Below are positions 18,494 to 31,189 of a DNA stretch of 64,000 bases, in pieces. Location of the stretch: contig OZ316895.1 in the NCBI GenBank assembly GCA_973895155.1, positions 3,720,001 to 3,784,000 of the forward strand, in the 5' to 3' direction. The position numbers and the translations under genes were made by a program. Under the pieces are notes generated by a model that saw only the letters and a program-made list of their open reading frames with translations, did no database searches and had not been told where the DNA came from. Origin of the DNA: Marsupella aquatica. Taxonomy: Eukaryota; Marchantiophyta. Each line of letters opens with the position of its first letter. Positions within the stretch are counted from its first letter, which is position 1.

Positions 18494-18737
18494 AATTTCA
18501 AAAGAGCTTTTAATCACTTTGCCATTAAAGATGTTCTAATTCACAATATTGTCACTATTTTTCCTGTATTTATGAAAATGCCACAGTTTGATATAAGGAT
18601 GACAAGTTTACCAAGGTAACCACTGCAACTATATACAAAAACCGTGACATTTTTGTAAATATAAAAAAAAAAAAATAATATTGTAAATTCAAACATCTTT
18701 AATGGCAATGTACTTAAAAGCTTTTCAAAAAATTAGT
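18494..18737. mobile_element. Foldback / MITE-like element with long inverted arms
   Basis: The left arm (about 18501-18589) and right arm (about 18644-18730) are inverse copies over some 85 bp. Shared landmarks are AAAAGAGCTTTTAA, TTGCCATTAAAGATGTT and AATATTGT. A short unpaired middle includes the start of a long A-run. There is no coding capacity. The arm motif CTTTGCCATT with flanking AGCTTTT also recurs in the tandem array at 39.36-39.76 kb. Confidence 0.65.
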
Positions 18738-20194
18738 TCTAGGCGGGTCAGTTCAAAAACTGAACTTGTTTACTTGCGGAATAGTAGGTGGTGACGGGGC
18801 TCACATAGGGGACCCAAGGCTATTCCCATTTTCTAAATCTGAGGTCTCATAGGTGACCCCCTAGTTTGACCTTATATTCCAGGATGACCCCCAAAACTTT
18901 GCTCCAAAATTCTTGGAGTGGATCACAAAACGGGCTTTGGTCTGAAGGGGGGGCAAATGGAACACAACCCTCGAGGCCCGGTTTCAAGCACCCCTGCCCT
19001 TTCCCCCGCCGCCACCCTCACGGCCACATCGGCAAACAAGAGACCCGAGCCAGACCCATCAAGGGTTTCGTGTCACTCCTAACCAGAGGTACGAAGAACC
19101 GGTCCGGTAAATACGGTACGCCCCTTCCGTACGTCGTACCTCAGTCCACGCTACCGTCGTACCCTACACCCACTATTAGCAAAGCAATCACTCCGTAATC
19201 TCTCAAAATCTCCATATACTGTAATGAGGCGGCCTCATAAATCCCAATCAAGGACAGAAAACACCGCTAATGTGCCTCTTAATGGAAGTTTAACCTCTAA
19301 CGACGACGCCAGTTCGGGACTGATTGGGGCCCCACCCCAAAGGGATTTTGAGTCCGCCATGTCCATAAGTAGGAAGGATATATGGAGAGACACGGAGACG
19401 GAGAACCAGAGAGTTCTACACTTCTACAGGAGTACACCGCCAGATTGATTCATGGTGGTGTCGATTGTGATGCTGTGGTGCGGAATGACAAGAAACAGCA
19501 GCAGCAGAGAACTCCTGGTCGTAGAATAAATGTCGAGGCCATCGATGAAGGCGAGAGTATTGAATCATTCGTGCAGGTGAACAGACTCGCGGCGTCAGGT
19601 TGAGCGACTGGAGAGAGTTTGAAGCCGGAGTTTGTCCGATTTGGTGGAGTGGTGGGTCGTGTGATCTCGACATGCCAAGCAGCGAGGAACTCTGGGTGTC
19701 ATAATTTGTTGAGTTCATCTTAGAATATTTTTGAGAGTTCTGGGCTGTGGCCGAGCAGGAGTTGTTTTGATTTGGACCGGCGAGAGGAATCTCGACGCAC
19801 GAAAGAGCGGAGACAAGAGAATGATTGAGAAGCTGGAATTGGAGAAGAGCCTGGATCGGAGAGTTTCAGTCGAATGTTGTAGACGATCCTCGAAGTGCTG
19901 AAGAGCGAGAGGTAAAGGGGAAGGCGTTTCGGTGGTTTGGAGATTTTCTCGGCTGATGAGTTGTCTTTGCGTGGTGTCGTGCGGCGGACGGGAAGGAGAG
20001 TAGCGTATAGAAGAATTGTACAGGTAGAATCGTTGAATCGTCGTCGCTAGGGAGGATCATCGTTGAAGTGGGTGCCTTTTGGTTAGGTTATAAGGTTTAA
20101 TTAGGTTAGGTTGAGAGTCTATCCGAGCGAGTGGGCTGTGGAAAATTGTAGTTGTGTGAAGATTTGTGGAGAGAGACACAGAGAGAGTGAAGAG
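18738..20194. promoter_or_regulatory. Upstream region and 5' leader of the UBE2O-like gene
   Basis: About 1.4 kb upstream of the ATG. Near 19.2-20.1 kb the sequence becomes GC- and GA-rich, as expected of a long 5' leader. The frame of exon 1 is open upstream to 20111 without another ATG. No TATA box was placed with confidence. No clear miR399-type target sites were noticed, although those would be expected only in some PHO2 genes. Confidence 0.35.
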
Positions 20195-23100
20195 ATGGAG
20201 CGGGGGCCAGGGGGGAGGAGTAGAGGAGGGGCGGGAGCTATGGGGGCATTGGGGGGCGAGGGAGGAGGAAGGAGTGTGGCGGAAGTCCAATTGTTTAGGG
20301 AGGATGTGGTACAGAGCCTTGCGCAGCCGTCAATGATCGGAGTAGTGTCGAAAGTGGGAGGGGATTCAGACAGCGAAGATGAAAGTTCCGACAGCGAGGA
20401 ATCGGAGGAGGAAGACGAGGAAGAGATTCCGGACGGAGCGGCAAGGATTTGCTGGATTAACACGGATGAATCCACGGAGAAGGTAGGGGACTTGAAGGTC
20501 ATTGATCGCGCGTTTCTGCACGGAGACATTGTGGCGAAAGCGAGTGATCCTCTTGGGCATACCGGAACCGTGGTCAATGTAGAGATGATGGTTGATTTGG
20601 AGCTGCCGAATGGAGTAATTATGAAGGACGTGAATAGCAAGAGGTTGCGCCGTGTGAGGGCTTTCGCTTTAGGAGATTATGTAATTTACGACATGTGGCT
20701 CGGACGTGTAGAGGAAGTTTTAGATAATGTGACGGTATTGTTTGATGATGGGGCCAAGTGTAAGGTCATGAGAGCCGATACTGAACGGCTTAGTTCCCTG
20801 CACGATACTGTGATGGACGATTCGGGCTGCCCCTATTTTCAGGGCCAGAGAGTCCGCGTCGATTCTGCTTCTGTTTTTAAGAGTGCTAAGTGGCTCAAAG
20901 GAAGCTGGAAGGCCAGTCGCACGGAGGGCACCGTCGTAGAGCTAGAGGCTGGTACTGTGGTTGTCTATTGGATAACGGCAGGAAATGTGTTGAATGGAAG
21001 TTCGCAGCCATCAGCTGTCCCCAATGACGAGGTCGAAGCGTGTAAATTACTACCTATGATCTATTTTTCTCACACCAATTGGCAGCTTGGAGATCGTTCC
21101 TTACCGCCCACCAGAATGCGCCCCATAACTGTGGTCCCGACAATGGAGGGCGCTCATGTGGATGGAATTCCTTCAGACGGTGATGCAGAATCTTCGTTAG
21201 ACAGCAGCAGCAATGTGGCACGTAGTTCGGACTCTGTGGATTTAAATTCCTGCGGAACCGGAGAGAGCTGTAGCAAGCCCGGGGGAGAAGCTTGGACATT
21301 GCATCGGCGGAAGGGAAAGCAGCAGCGAAGACCAGCCAAACGAGAGAAGAAACTGCAGAAAAAGGACAAACCAGTAGAATATGCTGTATTGGTAGTGAAC
21401 ACGAGAACTACAGTAGACGTGTTGTGGCAAGACGGAAGGATCTCTCATGGGGTCGATGCTTGTTCACTCGTTCCGGTGGATCATCTGGGTGATCATGATT
21501 TTTGGCCCGAACAGTACGTCATGGAAAGAGGCGCAGACGGGGAGGGATTAGATGACGTTCCTAGACGGGTAGGTGTTGTGAAGGCAGTGGATGCGAAGCA
21601 AAGAACTGCGTCTGTTCGCTGGCTGAAGATTGTAAATCGGCCTGAGGAACCTCGGGAGTTTGAATCAGAGGAAATTGTGAGTGTCTATGAGTTGGTTGAA
21701 CATCCAGACTACTCCTACTGCTTGGGTGACGTGGTCATCCGATTAATTTCTGCGCTGAGCTCTGCAGAGGGCAATCCTCGTTTGGCAGACTCCGAAATTG
21801 CAGTCAAGTCAGAAGTTGATCAGGAAGAAAACGATCGTGAGGTTACTGGACGAAAGAAAAAAAAGAATAACGTGCAACGCAGCACCCCGAAAGTCGAGCC
21901 TTCCTCGCAAGACTTATCCTGGGTTGGTGTCATTATAGGGCTCCAAGATGGGGATATCGAAGTCGCATGGGCGGATGGAATGGTGTCAAAGGTCGGTCTC
22001 CTCTCATCTATAATTGATGCCTGATTTGGTCTAGAATTGCAAGCATCATCAAATTGGATTCTGGCTGATATCTCTCTCTCTCTCGTGGCCTGACAATTTT
22101 TTCCAACTTGGAGAACAGATTGGAAACTGATTACGACCACGGTTGATCCTAGTGAATGTTCCTTTCATATTTGCGTCTATAGAATACCTTTGGGAAAATT
22201 ATGAAGTCTTTTTACACATCTCTATCTGTGATTTTTTCCTTGCAAGTATCTAGAAACCTGTAATAACGCTTAACCAAGGGACTGATTCTAAATCGAAAAT
22301 TATCTGTTACTGTCCATAAATTGTTCTTTAGCGCGTGAAGCTTCCCTTTCCCACCGGTTTCAAAACATAAAGTTTCTACTGTTAGTCTCCGTTTGAAATT
22401 ATCCATTACTGATGGGTTGTTGACAAGAACTTCAGTCCTGGTTTCGTTAGCATCGTATGCTGTGAGTGTAGCATGGTATATTGTAGTGAACTGGATGTTA
22501 ATCTAAGTCTTGTGCGGTAAGGCAAGTGGTTGTTTCTCACTTACTTTGAATTATCCAGGTTGGGCCTCAAGCGATATGGGTTGTCAATCGGGATCTTGGA
22601 GATTCTTCGTCAGCACACACCAGCGATCTCGAAGATGCCGAAGACATAGAGGATGCGGCCAGCTGGGAGACAGTGGTATCTGACGATGACATCAGCAGGG
22701 GAGTTCAGGTATAAAGTCTTTTAGTATTATGAGCTCATAGATGAGAGCGAAGGAAGAATGCCTCGGATGAACTTCTATATTTTCTTTCTGTTGATGCATC
22801 TTTTCTTAACTATCAGAGAATGAATTGCTACTCTAAACTTACCTTCCCGCAGTACCGTCTGCTCTTCAGATCCTATCTTAATTTTACCGTGCTTTTCCCA
22901 CTAGGAAGCAAGTTTATCGTCAACATGATGGTTTGCCTCCAGAGACCTCGATTCTTTCGTCGTTATCCTCCAGGGTTTACAATCCCATGGACTAAAATTA
23001 ATTGGCATCTGTGACGTGTAATCTGGGCAGGGTGAGTCAGATCTGCAGGAGGAAAGGTTTGGATTGGACCACGTAAAAGATGTACGCCAAGGAAGCGAGG

Positions 23101-25792
23101 AAGACATGGGAGCTGATTCACGTTCAGATTCTAGCGTGTACCATGATGAGGACAAAGTAACAGAGGAACATCGTGCTCCAAATTTTGGGGGCCCTTTCAA
23201 GCTTCCTCTTGTAGCGTTGGGACTAGTTTCTCGACTTGCCACTGGATTGTTGGGTCTGAGGGGTGTCAGAAAGGATGCAGATTCGGTGGGTGAAGAAGAT
23301 ATGGCTTCAAGCTCACAATGTCGGACACATTCAGAGGAGCTTGAAAGACGTCGTGATGGAGATGCAGCTTCTGGAGAGCAAACGCCACTTTCTCCAGATA
23401 AATGGCGTCTTGCGGAGGACGGGGATTTGAGCAAAAATGATACTCTTGAAAGGCTCGCTGAAGCTGTGTTTAGCTCAATGGCCTCAGAGGAACAAGAACA
23501 GGATGTAACGCCATCAAGCACACCAACCGATGCTGAGTCTGAGGAACGAGGAGAGAGTCCTCTTGATCCCTTGAAGATATTGGATGACGAGGAGAAGGAG
23601 CATTTTGTAGATACCTTCAGTACTCTGAAGGGTTCACCCGAACCGGAGATGGGAAATATGGCCGGTGCTATAAAGCACTTTGACTGTGTGAAAGATGCAT
23701 CCGATCATCACTACATTGGTGAAACCGCCCAGGTAACTAAGATATTCTACTCTGAACGAGATTCCGTTATTGTTTGTCGTTGCCAGTCTGGGATGATTAC
23801 AACAGTAATTTTCAGCTCTAGTTGAATTCCGGGCACTTTTCTCTTGATTGGTAAAAGAAATTCAATGAGAGGCCGCAGAAGTAGAATTGATATCGCCTTG
23901 CCTTTTGTTGTGTAATATTCGATTTTTTTACGTTGTCATGGTAATCTTGCAGCCAACAAATCGTCGGAAATGGGTAAAAAAGATTCAGCAGGAGTGGAGC
24001 ATATTGGAAAGGAACCTTCCTGGTAAGCTTCCTGAATGACTGCAGACTACCCTTGTGGCTTTTTGTCAATTTCAAATGCACTTGGCTTGTGTCCCAATGT
24101 AACGATCGAGCAGAGGAGTAATTAGTGTGTCCCTCTTGAGATCATCATGAGTTTGTTTTTGTAAGACTTGTATGACTTTGCATCAAAACCATTGCAGATA
24201 TCGCACGTTTTTTCACTCTGCAGTCGTCCATAAGCTATCCCTGCTAAGAAGGTTGTGCGTGTTGATCGGTTGGGGGAGTGCAGTTGATGATCACTAAGAT
24301 CTTTTACGGAACAAAGATAATCATGCATCTCATTGTTGACGATGACGTTCTTTCACTCTCCTTTTCTTCAGATACCATATATGTTCGAGTTTACGAGGAC
24401 CGCATGGATCTGCTGCGAGCTGTTATTGTTGGAGCAAAGCAAACACCATATCACGATGGGCTCTTCGTTTTCGACCTCTACATGCCTCCGGAATATCCTA
24501 GTGCCCCGCCAGTAAGTGCAGCACTGATGTTTCTCAGTTCTTTCTGAAGAGGCATTAACTCAATAGTAAGGGGAACAAGGTAATAACTATTCTGTTTTGA
24601 CCACCTTCTAATTCCCACGTATGGATATTCTATGCAGGTAGCACATTACCATTCAGGCGGACTGCGCTTAAATCCAAACCTTTATGAGAATGGCAGGGTC
24701 TGTCTGAGCCTCTTAAATACATGGACTGGAAAGGGGTCGGAGATATGGCATCCCTCAACATCGAGCATACTACAAGTACTGGTTTCCATCCAGGGTTTGG
24801 TTCTCAATGAAAGGCCATATTTTAATGAAGCAGGGTACGATAAGCAAGTTGGCACAGGAGAAGGAGAGAAGAATTCTTTGGTATATAATGAGAACTCGTT
24901 CTTACTTTCATGCAAGTCGATGCTCTATCTTCTAAGACGGCCACCAATGGTACGTGCTAATTTTTGCCTGGTGCAACCTTGACACGTGATCTACTCATTT
25001 TTGCTGCAATATTTTCAATCACGCGTACCTTATTTTTGTTTCGCTCTTTTTTATCAACTCATTTTCGCTAGAGAGTGGGGTTTGACGTTGGGACGGAACG
25101 GGAAGATAAAGTTGAAACTGCGGGCAGATGTATATTCGTAACACTATCGTAAGCAATCTGAATGAACAACAAGATCAGGGCAGTGTAAAGAGAGTGAACC
25201 TGGTACAATTTATCAAAGGAGCAAGAAGATAGAAGACGACCAAAATAGTTCAAGAGTTTCCCAAAACTCAAACTTCAGAACTGGCCTTGAGGATTATAGT
25301 TTGCGATTTCGCGTAGGGAAGGTCGTTCTCAGGCATATGAGCTTTTCTCCACTTACTCTATCGGGCAAGGACACAAAAGACTTATAGATTCTATTTGTTG
25401 AAAAAACTAAATAAAGACGAACGTCTTTCTTTCCATGCGTATTGAAAGATGGCTAATAACATTAGAACAAGGAGATGCAGCAGCATTCGTAAGGAAAGAG
25501 TTGTCGGAGGTAATTTTTGACGTGGAACCATAATAATTTGTCTTTTGTGTTGCTGCAGCATTTTGAATATTTCATTAGGGATCATTTTCAAAAGCGTGGC
25601 CAAAATGTACTACTGGCATGTAAGGCTTATCTAGCCGGAGCTGCGGTGGGGTCCTTGACGGAGTCAGATTTGTCGAGCGTTGAGGACAGGAAATATGATG
25701 ATCAGAGTTCTGCAGGTTTTAAACTAATGCTGAACAAACTTGTTCCAAAGCTTGCTGCTGCTTTTGAGAAGGTGGGTTCAAAAACTCAATGA
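20195..25792 (+). CDS. UBE2O: UBE2O/PHO2-type large E2 ubiquitin-conjugating enzyme, complete, 7 exons
   Basis: Exons 20195-21991, 22559-22708, 23031-23732, 23953-24022, 24372-24511, 24638-24949 and 25559-25792 join in one frame through GT-AG introns to 1134 aa, a normal length for this family. The start is the first ATG of the open frame. Residues about 70-100 are acidic (SDSEDESSDSEESEEED). SH3/Tudor-like CR1 and CR2 segments follow (RICWINTDESTEKVGDLKVI, FALGDYVIYDMWLGRVEEV). A later block reads LQDGDIEVAWADGMVSKVGPQ. The UBC fold starts at IYVRVYEDRMDLLRA. The HPN position is replaced by HYHSGG, usual for UBE2O, and the catalytic Cys lies in NGRVCLSLLNTWTG. A C-terminal helix follows (FRDHFQKRG region). 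These enzymes act as combined E2/E3; plant members include PHO2 (phosphate homeostasis). Which subclade this belongs to was not resolved. Confidence 0.93.
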
Positions 25793-28570
25793 CTCTTTCG
25801 GTGATGGAGGCGAGCCGATAGTCTTGATTGTTAGCTCACAAGTTTTGTATCACCTACCATTTATGGTACGAGGTCTACTGTTCGAGGTGTCTGGTGTTTT
25901 ACTCCAGATCCATTGCCTCCTTCGGGGAAAATAGGTACAGCGTGTGGCTTGCTCGGTAAGCACACGAACCCAAGTCGCCATATTCGTTCTTCAGTTTTTG
26001 CTAGGTGTACTCTGTCCAAACTCTGTCCAGAACTATCAAGATAAAGATCTTTTTGTCCCTGACGGCTTGTGTCATCGTATCATCACAATCCTGAATTCCG
26101 AATGGTAATTCTTTGATGAGCCACAATTGTATTTACGAGAGCAGGTTTGAACTTTAATAAAGATTACGATGCGAGAACGTTACTGTAGTGGGTGACAGTT
26201 GGTGAGCAGAGTGGTTGATATTTTTATTTCAAGGAACTAAAGCTCCCTGTGCATTACAGTCGGGCCTCTGCATTTCAGACGAATGTAGTGGTTGATAGGA
26301 CAGTATCAGGGATCAGTGTACAAAAGATAGATCATTGCCCCACATATTTTTGAATTGATTCACCAATTATTATTGACCAGGTCAGGCCGGGAGCTGGTCA
26401 TTGATTGCACAATTTAAATTGATTCTATTGCTGAGACTTTGAAGTTAGCTGATGCGCACAGTATTAGCTCAAAGCTTGACTTAGTCATCGAGCGCGGGTC
26501 CCTAATTGTAAACTGGTTAAGAGATAGGGTTCACCATCTACTGAAAATGGGATACTTTTCTGATGGATGAACCAGTCCTATTTTGTGCGCCACATGTTTT
26601 AGCAGGTTCGGTGGGAGAGTGGTATCTCAAGGTATTTGTTTTTGGATGCCTGAACCCGGAAAGATTAGATATACCCGTTTTTCAATCTGTATGGATGTCA
26701 AGCCCAAGTGCATGTCAAGTTTCCCTTTTCTTGCAATATCATGCCAATATCATCGACAGTATTGGCAAGGAAATGTTGTCAGCAACAATATTCTTTGGCT
26801 TCATGCAGATTTCTCTTGGGTAAGTGAGACACGTCTACGAAATCGTGGATTCAGATAATACGAAGCACAGTTAGGAAAATTGATGGTGAGATTGGGATCA
26901 TGAGGCAGAGTCATGGAGACTCCCTCGGCGAGCTTCATGAACCGTTCATCTCATTCTCCGTGTCATCCAAGGTATGTGAACATTCAATCTGGATTCTGCC
27001 TCGTTTTAAATTCATGGATCAACTCAATTGTGATGGAATGGAGTTATCCATCCGAAGTACTAAAATGAGTAGTGCGTCCACTGCGTGTTTCTTGTCATCT
27101 CTAGTAAGTCGTAGCAAGTTTCTCATGGCCTCATGGCCCGTTTGGGTCTTCGGACTATAAATGCACTTATTCTCTCCTCGTTGAAGAGATGGTTGAAGAT
27201 TATGGGAGGAAGGTCGAGCAAGTGTCCCTGGATAACTGAAGCGGGATTGTCTGGAAGGCCACCATGGCCAAGTTGGCAGCTCCAAGTATTGTCTGTCCAA
27301 CAGCGAGCGCAAGTCATGGAGGAATGAAACCTCTGCTTTTTTTATTTGACCAAAAGTAAATGCCCACCGGCTCTCTCTGAACAGCCATTGTAACCATTGT
27401 TTGTCCAGAAATGAGCTTGGTCGTTCTTCTAGCCATATAATTCCAAAGAATTTGCCGACGTGGTATTGTTTCATACGCATACTGTGGGGCCAGGGGAAGA
27501 GGAGTTGTTGTGACTCCATTCTCTTTGTGAGATACTGGAGTCCCCGTGTACTCGGCAACCCAAATACATCTGCTTGTATTGATTTGGAGAAACTATAGGT
27601 GAAATGGGGGCAGGCTTAGTGTCGACTGATAATTAAATCTCTCTTGACATCCATAGAATTACTTTGACCATGTGTGAGCTTCTGTTACAGAATACATACG
27701 TTATGTGTAATGAGGAGTAGGATTAGACTGACAGCAATCCTATTTCTTCTAGGGGTGAATCCACGAGAAGATGGAATCGCTGCGGAAAGGGAAGACACCA
27801 TGCGCTTAAGCAGGAGTGCAAAACACAAATGGATTTGGTATCAAATTCGAATGTATTCTTGAATAATCTAATTTGAATTCTTGATCGTTGAATTTTGATG
27901 TCTGAGTTAAGAGCTTACAGTAGATTAATGAGGATAACAGGGCAAGATTTGCGCAATCATATACTTGTAGTAGCCACGAATAAACCATCACAACACTTTA
28001 TTGAAAACATAATAGATCACAACCTGTCTAACATACCCAAATCATATATTTTCAAGAGTTTCAATGAGAATGGAAACCACCCTCGACAGGAAGATGCACG
28101 TACCGAGTAGATAGGCATACTGCATTATCGGAGGCCCATTTCTTTCAAGACTCATCTGCAGGCCCTTGACTGTCAGCCATCCTACTATGAGTAATTCTCC
28201 ACAGGCCATTGGAATTGGGAGGTGCATTTGTCTGCGTGTGGCTCCATCGCTCTATGAAAGTAAGATTTTCACCATCTATCACTCTAAATTCTGTGCATAG
28301 ATTTTACAACGTTAAACCTTGACAGTATTCATACACACTTAGTTGGGCAAGATGGTATTGAGTGGCTTGACCCCTTCACAAATGATTCAGGGCCTTAGTT
28401 ATATTATATTTGGAGGCATATCCTTAACCCCTTTCCAAATGATTGAGGGACTTGGAGTATATCATAATTGGGGGCAAAATAGTTTTTTCTCAACTTTGAC
28501 TTCAAGTGACATCTAGTCCAACTGACATGTCATTGCATATCCTGAGCTGAGGCGCTTGCTTCGACTGATT
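25793..28570. other. 3' flank of the UBE2O gene and intergenic DNA
   Basis: A possible polyadenylation hexamer AATAAA is at 26156-26161. 26021-26170 resembles 35009-35148 (see finding). A 179-codon minus-strand ORF at 27019-27558 and several plus ORFs at 26.6-28.1 kb have no recognisable domain. No gene is called. Confidence 0.4.
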
Positions 28571-28778
28571 TACATGGCATGGGTACGTCAATAGTATGGG
28601 TTTGACTTTAAATGAAAATGCTCAAAAACTTTTCCCCAAACAGAATTTTGATGTCCTAGCTCAAAACAAAAGGATGTACATGGCATGGGTACGTCAATAG
28701 TATGGGTTTGACTTTAAATGAAAATGCTCAAAAACTTTTCCCCAAACAGAATTTTGATGTCCTAGCTCAAAACAAAAG
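28571..28778. repeat. Tandem duplication, 106-bp period, 102 bp identical
   Basis: 28571-28672 and 28677-28778 are identical by eye, both beginning TACATGGCATGGGTACGTCA and ending CTCAAAACAAAAG. The identity points to a recent event. Confidence 0.93.
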
Positions 28779-29791
28779 AACTCGTGGCCATGACAACAAG
28801 GTAAGGACTTGCCCCAAACTGTTCATAAAGTATCTCTTGAGAAGTTTTTGAAAACAGTGGATCTTCATATCTTTCTAATATATTAGTGGGGTGGTGCTGC
28901 ATTTCCTGCCCCTTGTCCTGGTGTTGAGTGGTATTGTTGTCCCCTTGTTGTCTGCTGGTTCTCACTTGATTTGGCTGGGAATGAATTACGCCTCAGTTGC
29001 ATTTTATTGGAGAAAAAGGTGTAGTACTGGCAGAGGGACCACTTCAACTCATGAAATTTTGAGAGACACTACTATTTTGGTTCTTTTGGGGACTTTGGCA
29101 GGCATGAGATGAAAAGTCCGTGAACATATTTTTGCTAGGTTCACTGCAACAATGACTGCAGGCGGATCTACCAGGGCACAAGAGGGCAAATGTTCCGGCC
29201 CTAGTTTATATGTTGTGATAGCCAATCCTTTGCCTCAGGATATTGGTACCATAGTATCATCTTTGGCAGGGGCAACAACTATGTGGCCGGGCTACATGGA
29301 AATGACGACAACAATGACGACAACGGAGGATTGTGTTGCACAAGGATTGTTGGATAGCTTCCTCCTGCATGTCAGCAAGGTGTTTGGAGGGCTACCTCAT
29401 CAGTTCAATGGACTAGTCTGAAAGGTAGCACAGGACACTTGTGTGTATATATGTGCAGGTTTGATACCAGCATTATCTGTTTTGACCACCCATTTTCAAC
29501 AATGGCTCTCAGTTGTGTTACAGTTGGTTCAAGCCCATGCTATCCACTAGATCTTACTAGCAATAAGTACAAGCGCACCTCATCACAGGGTTGTCCCGTG
29601 CAGGATGTGCAGGGCAGGCAAAATCTACAGTTGTTAGTACAAATCTAGATGTGCATTGGCAATTCCTTCTGTACATAGGTTTTGTTACTTAGTGTCTTTT
29701 GTAATATCATTATAGCCTTTAGTTTATTGTCCTCTATATAAACTGTTTCTTGCTTTTTTTGTACTCTGTTGGCCTTCATTAATATATTGTC
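28779..29791. other. Intergenic DNA with a possible decayed repeat ORF
   Basis: An 89-codon plus ORF at 29152-29421 shares a VVIANPLPQDI-type stretch with a minus-strand ORF at 51680-51871 (VVVANPQCQDI). This suggests remnants of one dispersed repeat. No functional domain was recognised. Confidence 0.35.
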
Positions 29792-30360
29792 ACTAGCTCC
29801 ATACCTGTGCATTGCACAAAAGATATCATTATGCAAAATTTGTCAATGTGGAAAAAAATTTGTTTGCAAAAAAAAGTTGTTGCACAAAAGATGACATTGT
29901 ATATTAAGAGACTTTATTGCACAAAAGATATAGTCTGTGGAAAAGATGACATTGCAAAAAAGACGTTGGTCCCCTGAAGATATCGTTTGCAAAAATGAAG
30001 CTGCACAAATATGTCATAATTGATTGTCTAAAACTATTTGTGAGAAAGATGACATTGTACAGAAAACTCATTTGTGAAAGATGTTGTCTGCAAAAAAAAC
30101 TGTCATTGCCAAAAAGATGCCGGTGCATTAAGATGTCATTTGTGGAGAAAATGTTGTGCAAAAAATGTATTTGTGTAAAAGATAACTATTGTTCATAGAA
30201 AAGATGGTGTTAGGCAAAAGATTTCATTCCAAAAAAGATGTGTTTTTTTGTAAAAGATAACTATTGTTTGTGGAGAACTTGTTATTGTGAAAAAAGATGT
30301 AAATGCATAAGCAATGTTGTTGCACAAAAGATTTTTTGTAAAATATGTGGTTTGTAAAAA
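29792..30360 (-). mobile_element. Helitron-like 3' end with GATGTCATT minisatellite (copy 2)
   Basis: Read on the minus strand, a degenerate array of about 20-30-bp units (CAAAAGATGACATTG type on plus) ends in a perfect hairpin, TGTGC-AAT-GCACA (29806-29818). Nine bases follow, then CTAG (29793-29796) and T. Hairpin-to-CTAG spacing equals that of copy 1. No 5' end or replicase was found. Confidence 0.55.
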
Positions 30361-31189
30361 CCTTGTGTCATCCAATGGCCATGATTCATTTTGATTCATA
30401 TTAGTTTTTATAAACTGGCTGCAGCAAAAACATTTGGAAGGATATATATAATGATAAGATGAATACAAAATATGTTACAATCTACATCTATAATATGCAA
30501 TGCCGCCAAAAAGTACTTTCGTCTGCTTACAAACTTGAAAATGGAGGGAATCATCCTAAGCCGTCAGATTATTTTTAAGTTTTTTGTTTTAAATTTTTTG
30601 TGTACTCTTGGATTGATTGACCAGGAGTGTCAAATGATATACTTCTCTTTATTATAATATAATACAGACTACATGAGATGATTCTTATGTACATTCTTAT
30701 CTGACATCATCTAAAATGTATCTTTCTCTTTTATTAAATTACACACATCCCAACCAGAAACTCATGGGGCGTGTCAAACTTTTAGGATTTTGCATAGAGT
30801 ATGATTATGTATTACTCTCCCAGCCTCCCAGGGTATCATGAATACCCAAGATAAAGGGGAAACTTTTGGGGCATGTCAAACTTTTGGATTTTGCATAGAG
30901 GATGATTATGTATTACTCTCCCAGGGTATCATGGATACTGCAGATAAAGGGAAAAAGCCACAAGGAGTGAGAGGGTTGGTTTACTAAGATAAAGGGAAAA
31001 GAAGAAGTAAAATAAAGTAGTGGACATGGAAAAACTACAAAGCAAGAAAATGATAGAGGGGATAACATTTTTGCCAGCCCAAGAGCTTTTCCATGATGGA
31101 AAACTTATAGTTTTTTGTGCATAAAAATACTTATGTATCAAAAACTTGAAAAATTGAACATTGAAACAAAAAGTGTTTCCCTCCTCAAC
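30361..31189. other. AT-rich intergenic DNA containing a direct repeat
   Basis: About 85-95 bp at 30766-30861 recurs at 30869-30954. Shared landmarks are CATGTCAAACTTTTGGATTT, GCATAGAG and TATTACTCTCCCAG. No gene was seen. Confidence 0.7.

Noticed and set aside
20111-20194. Upstream extension of the UBE2O-like protein
   Set aside because: The frame is open but has no ATG before 20195, and the family is not known to need extra residues here.
27019-27558. 179-codon minus ORF
   Set aside because: No recognisable motif, no ATG at its first codon, and overlapping plus-strand ORFs of similar quality.
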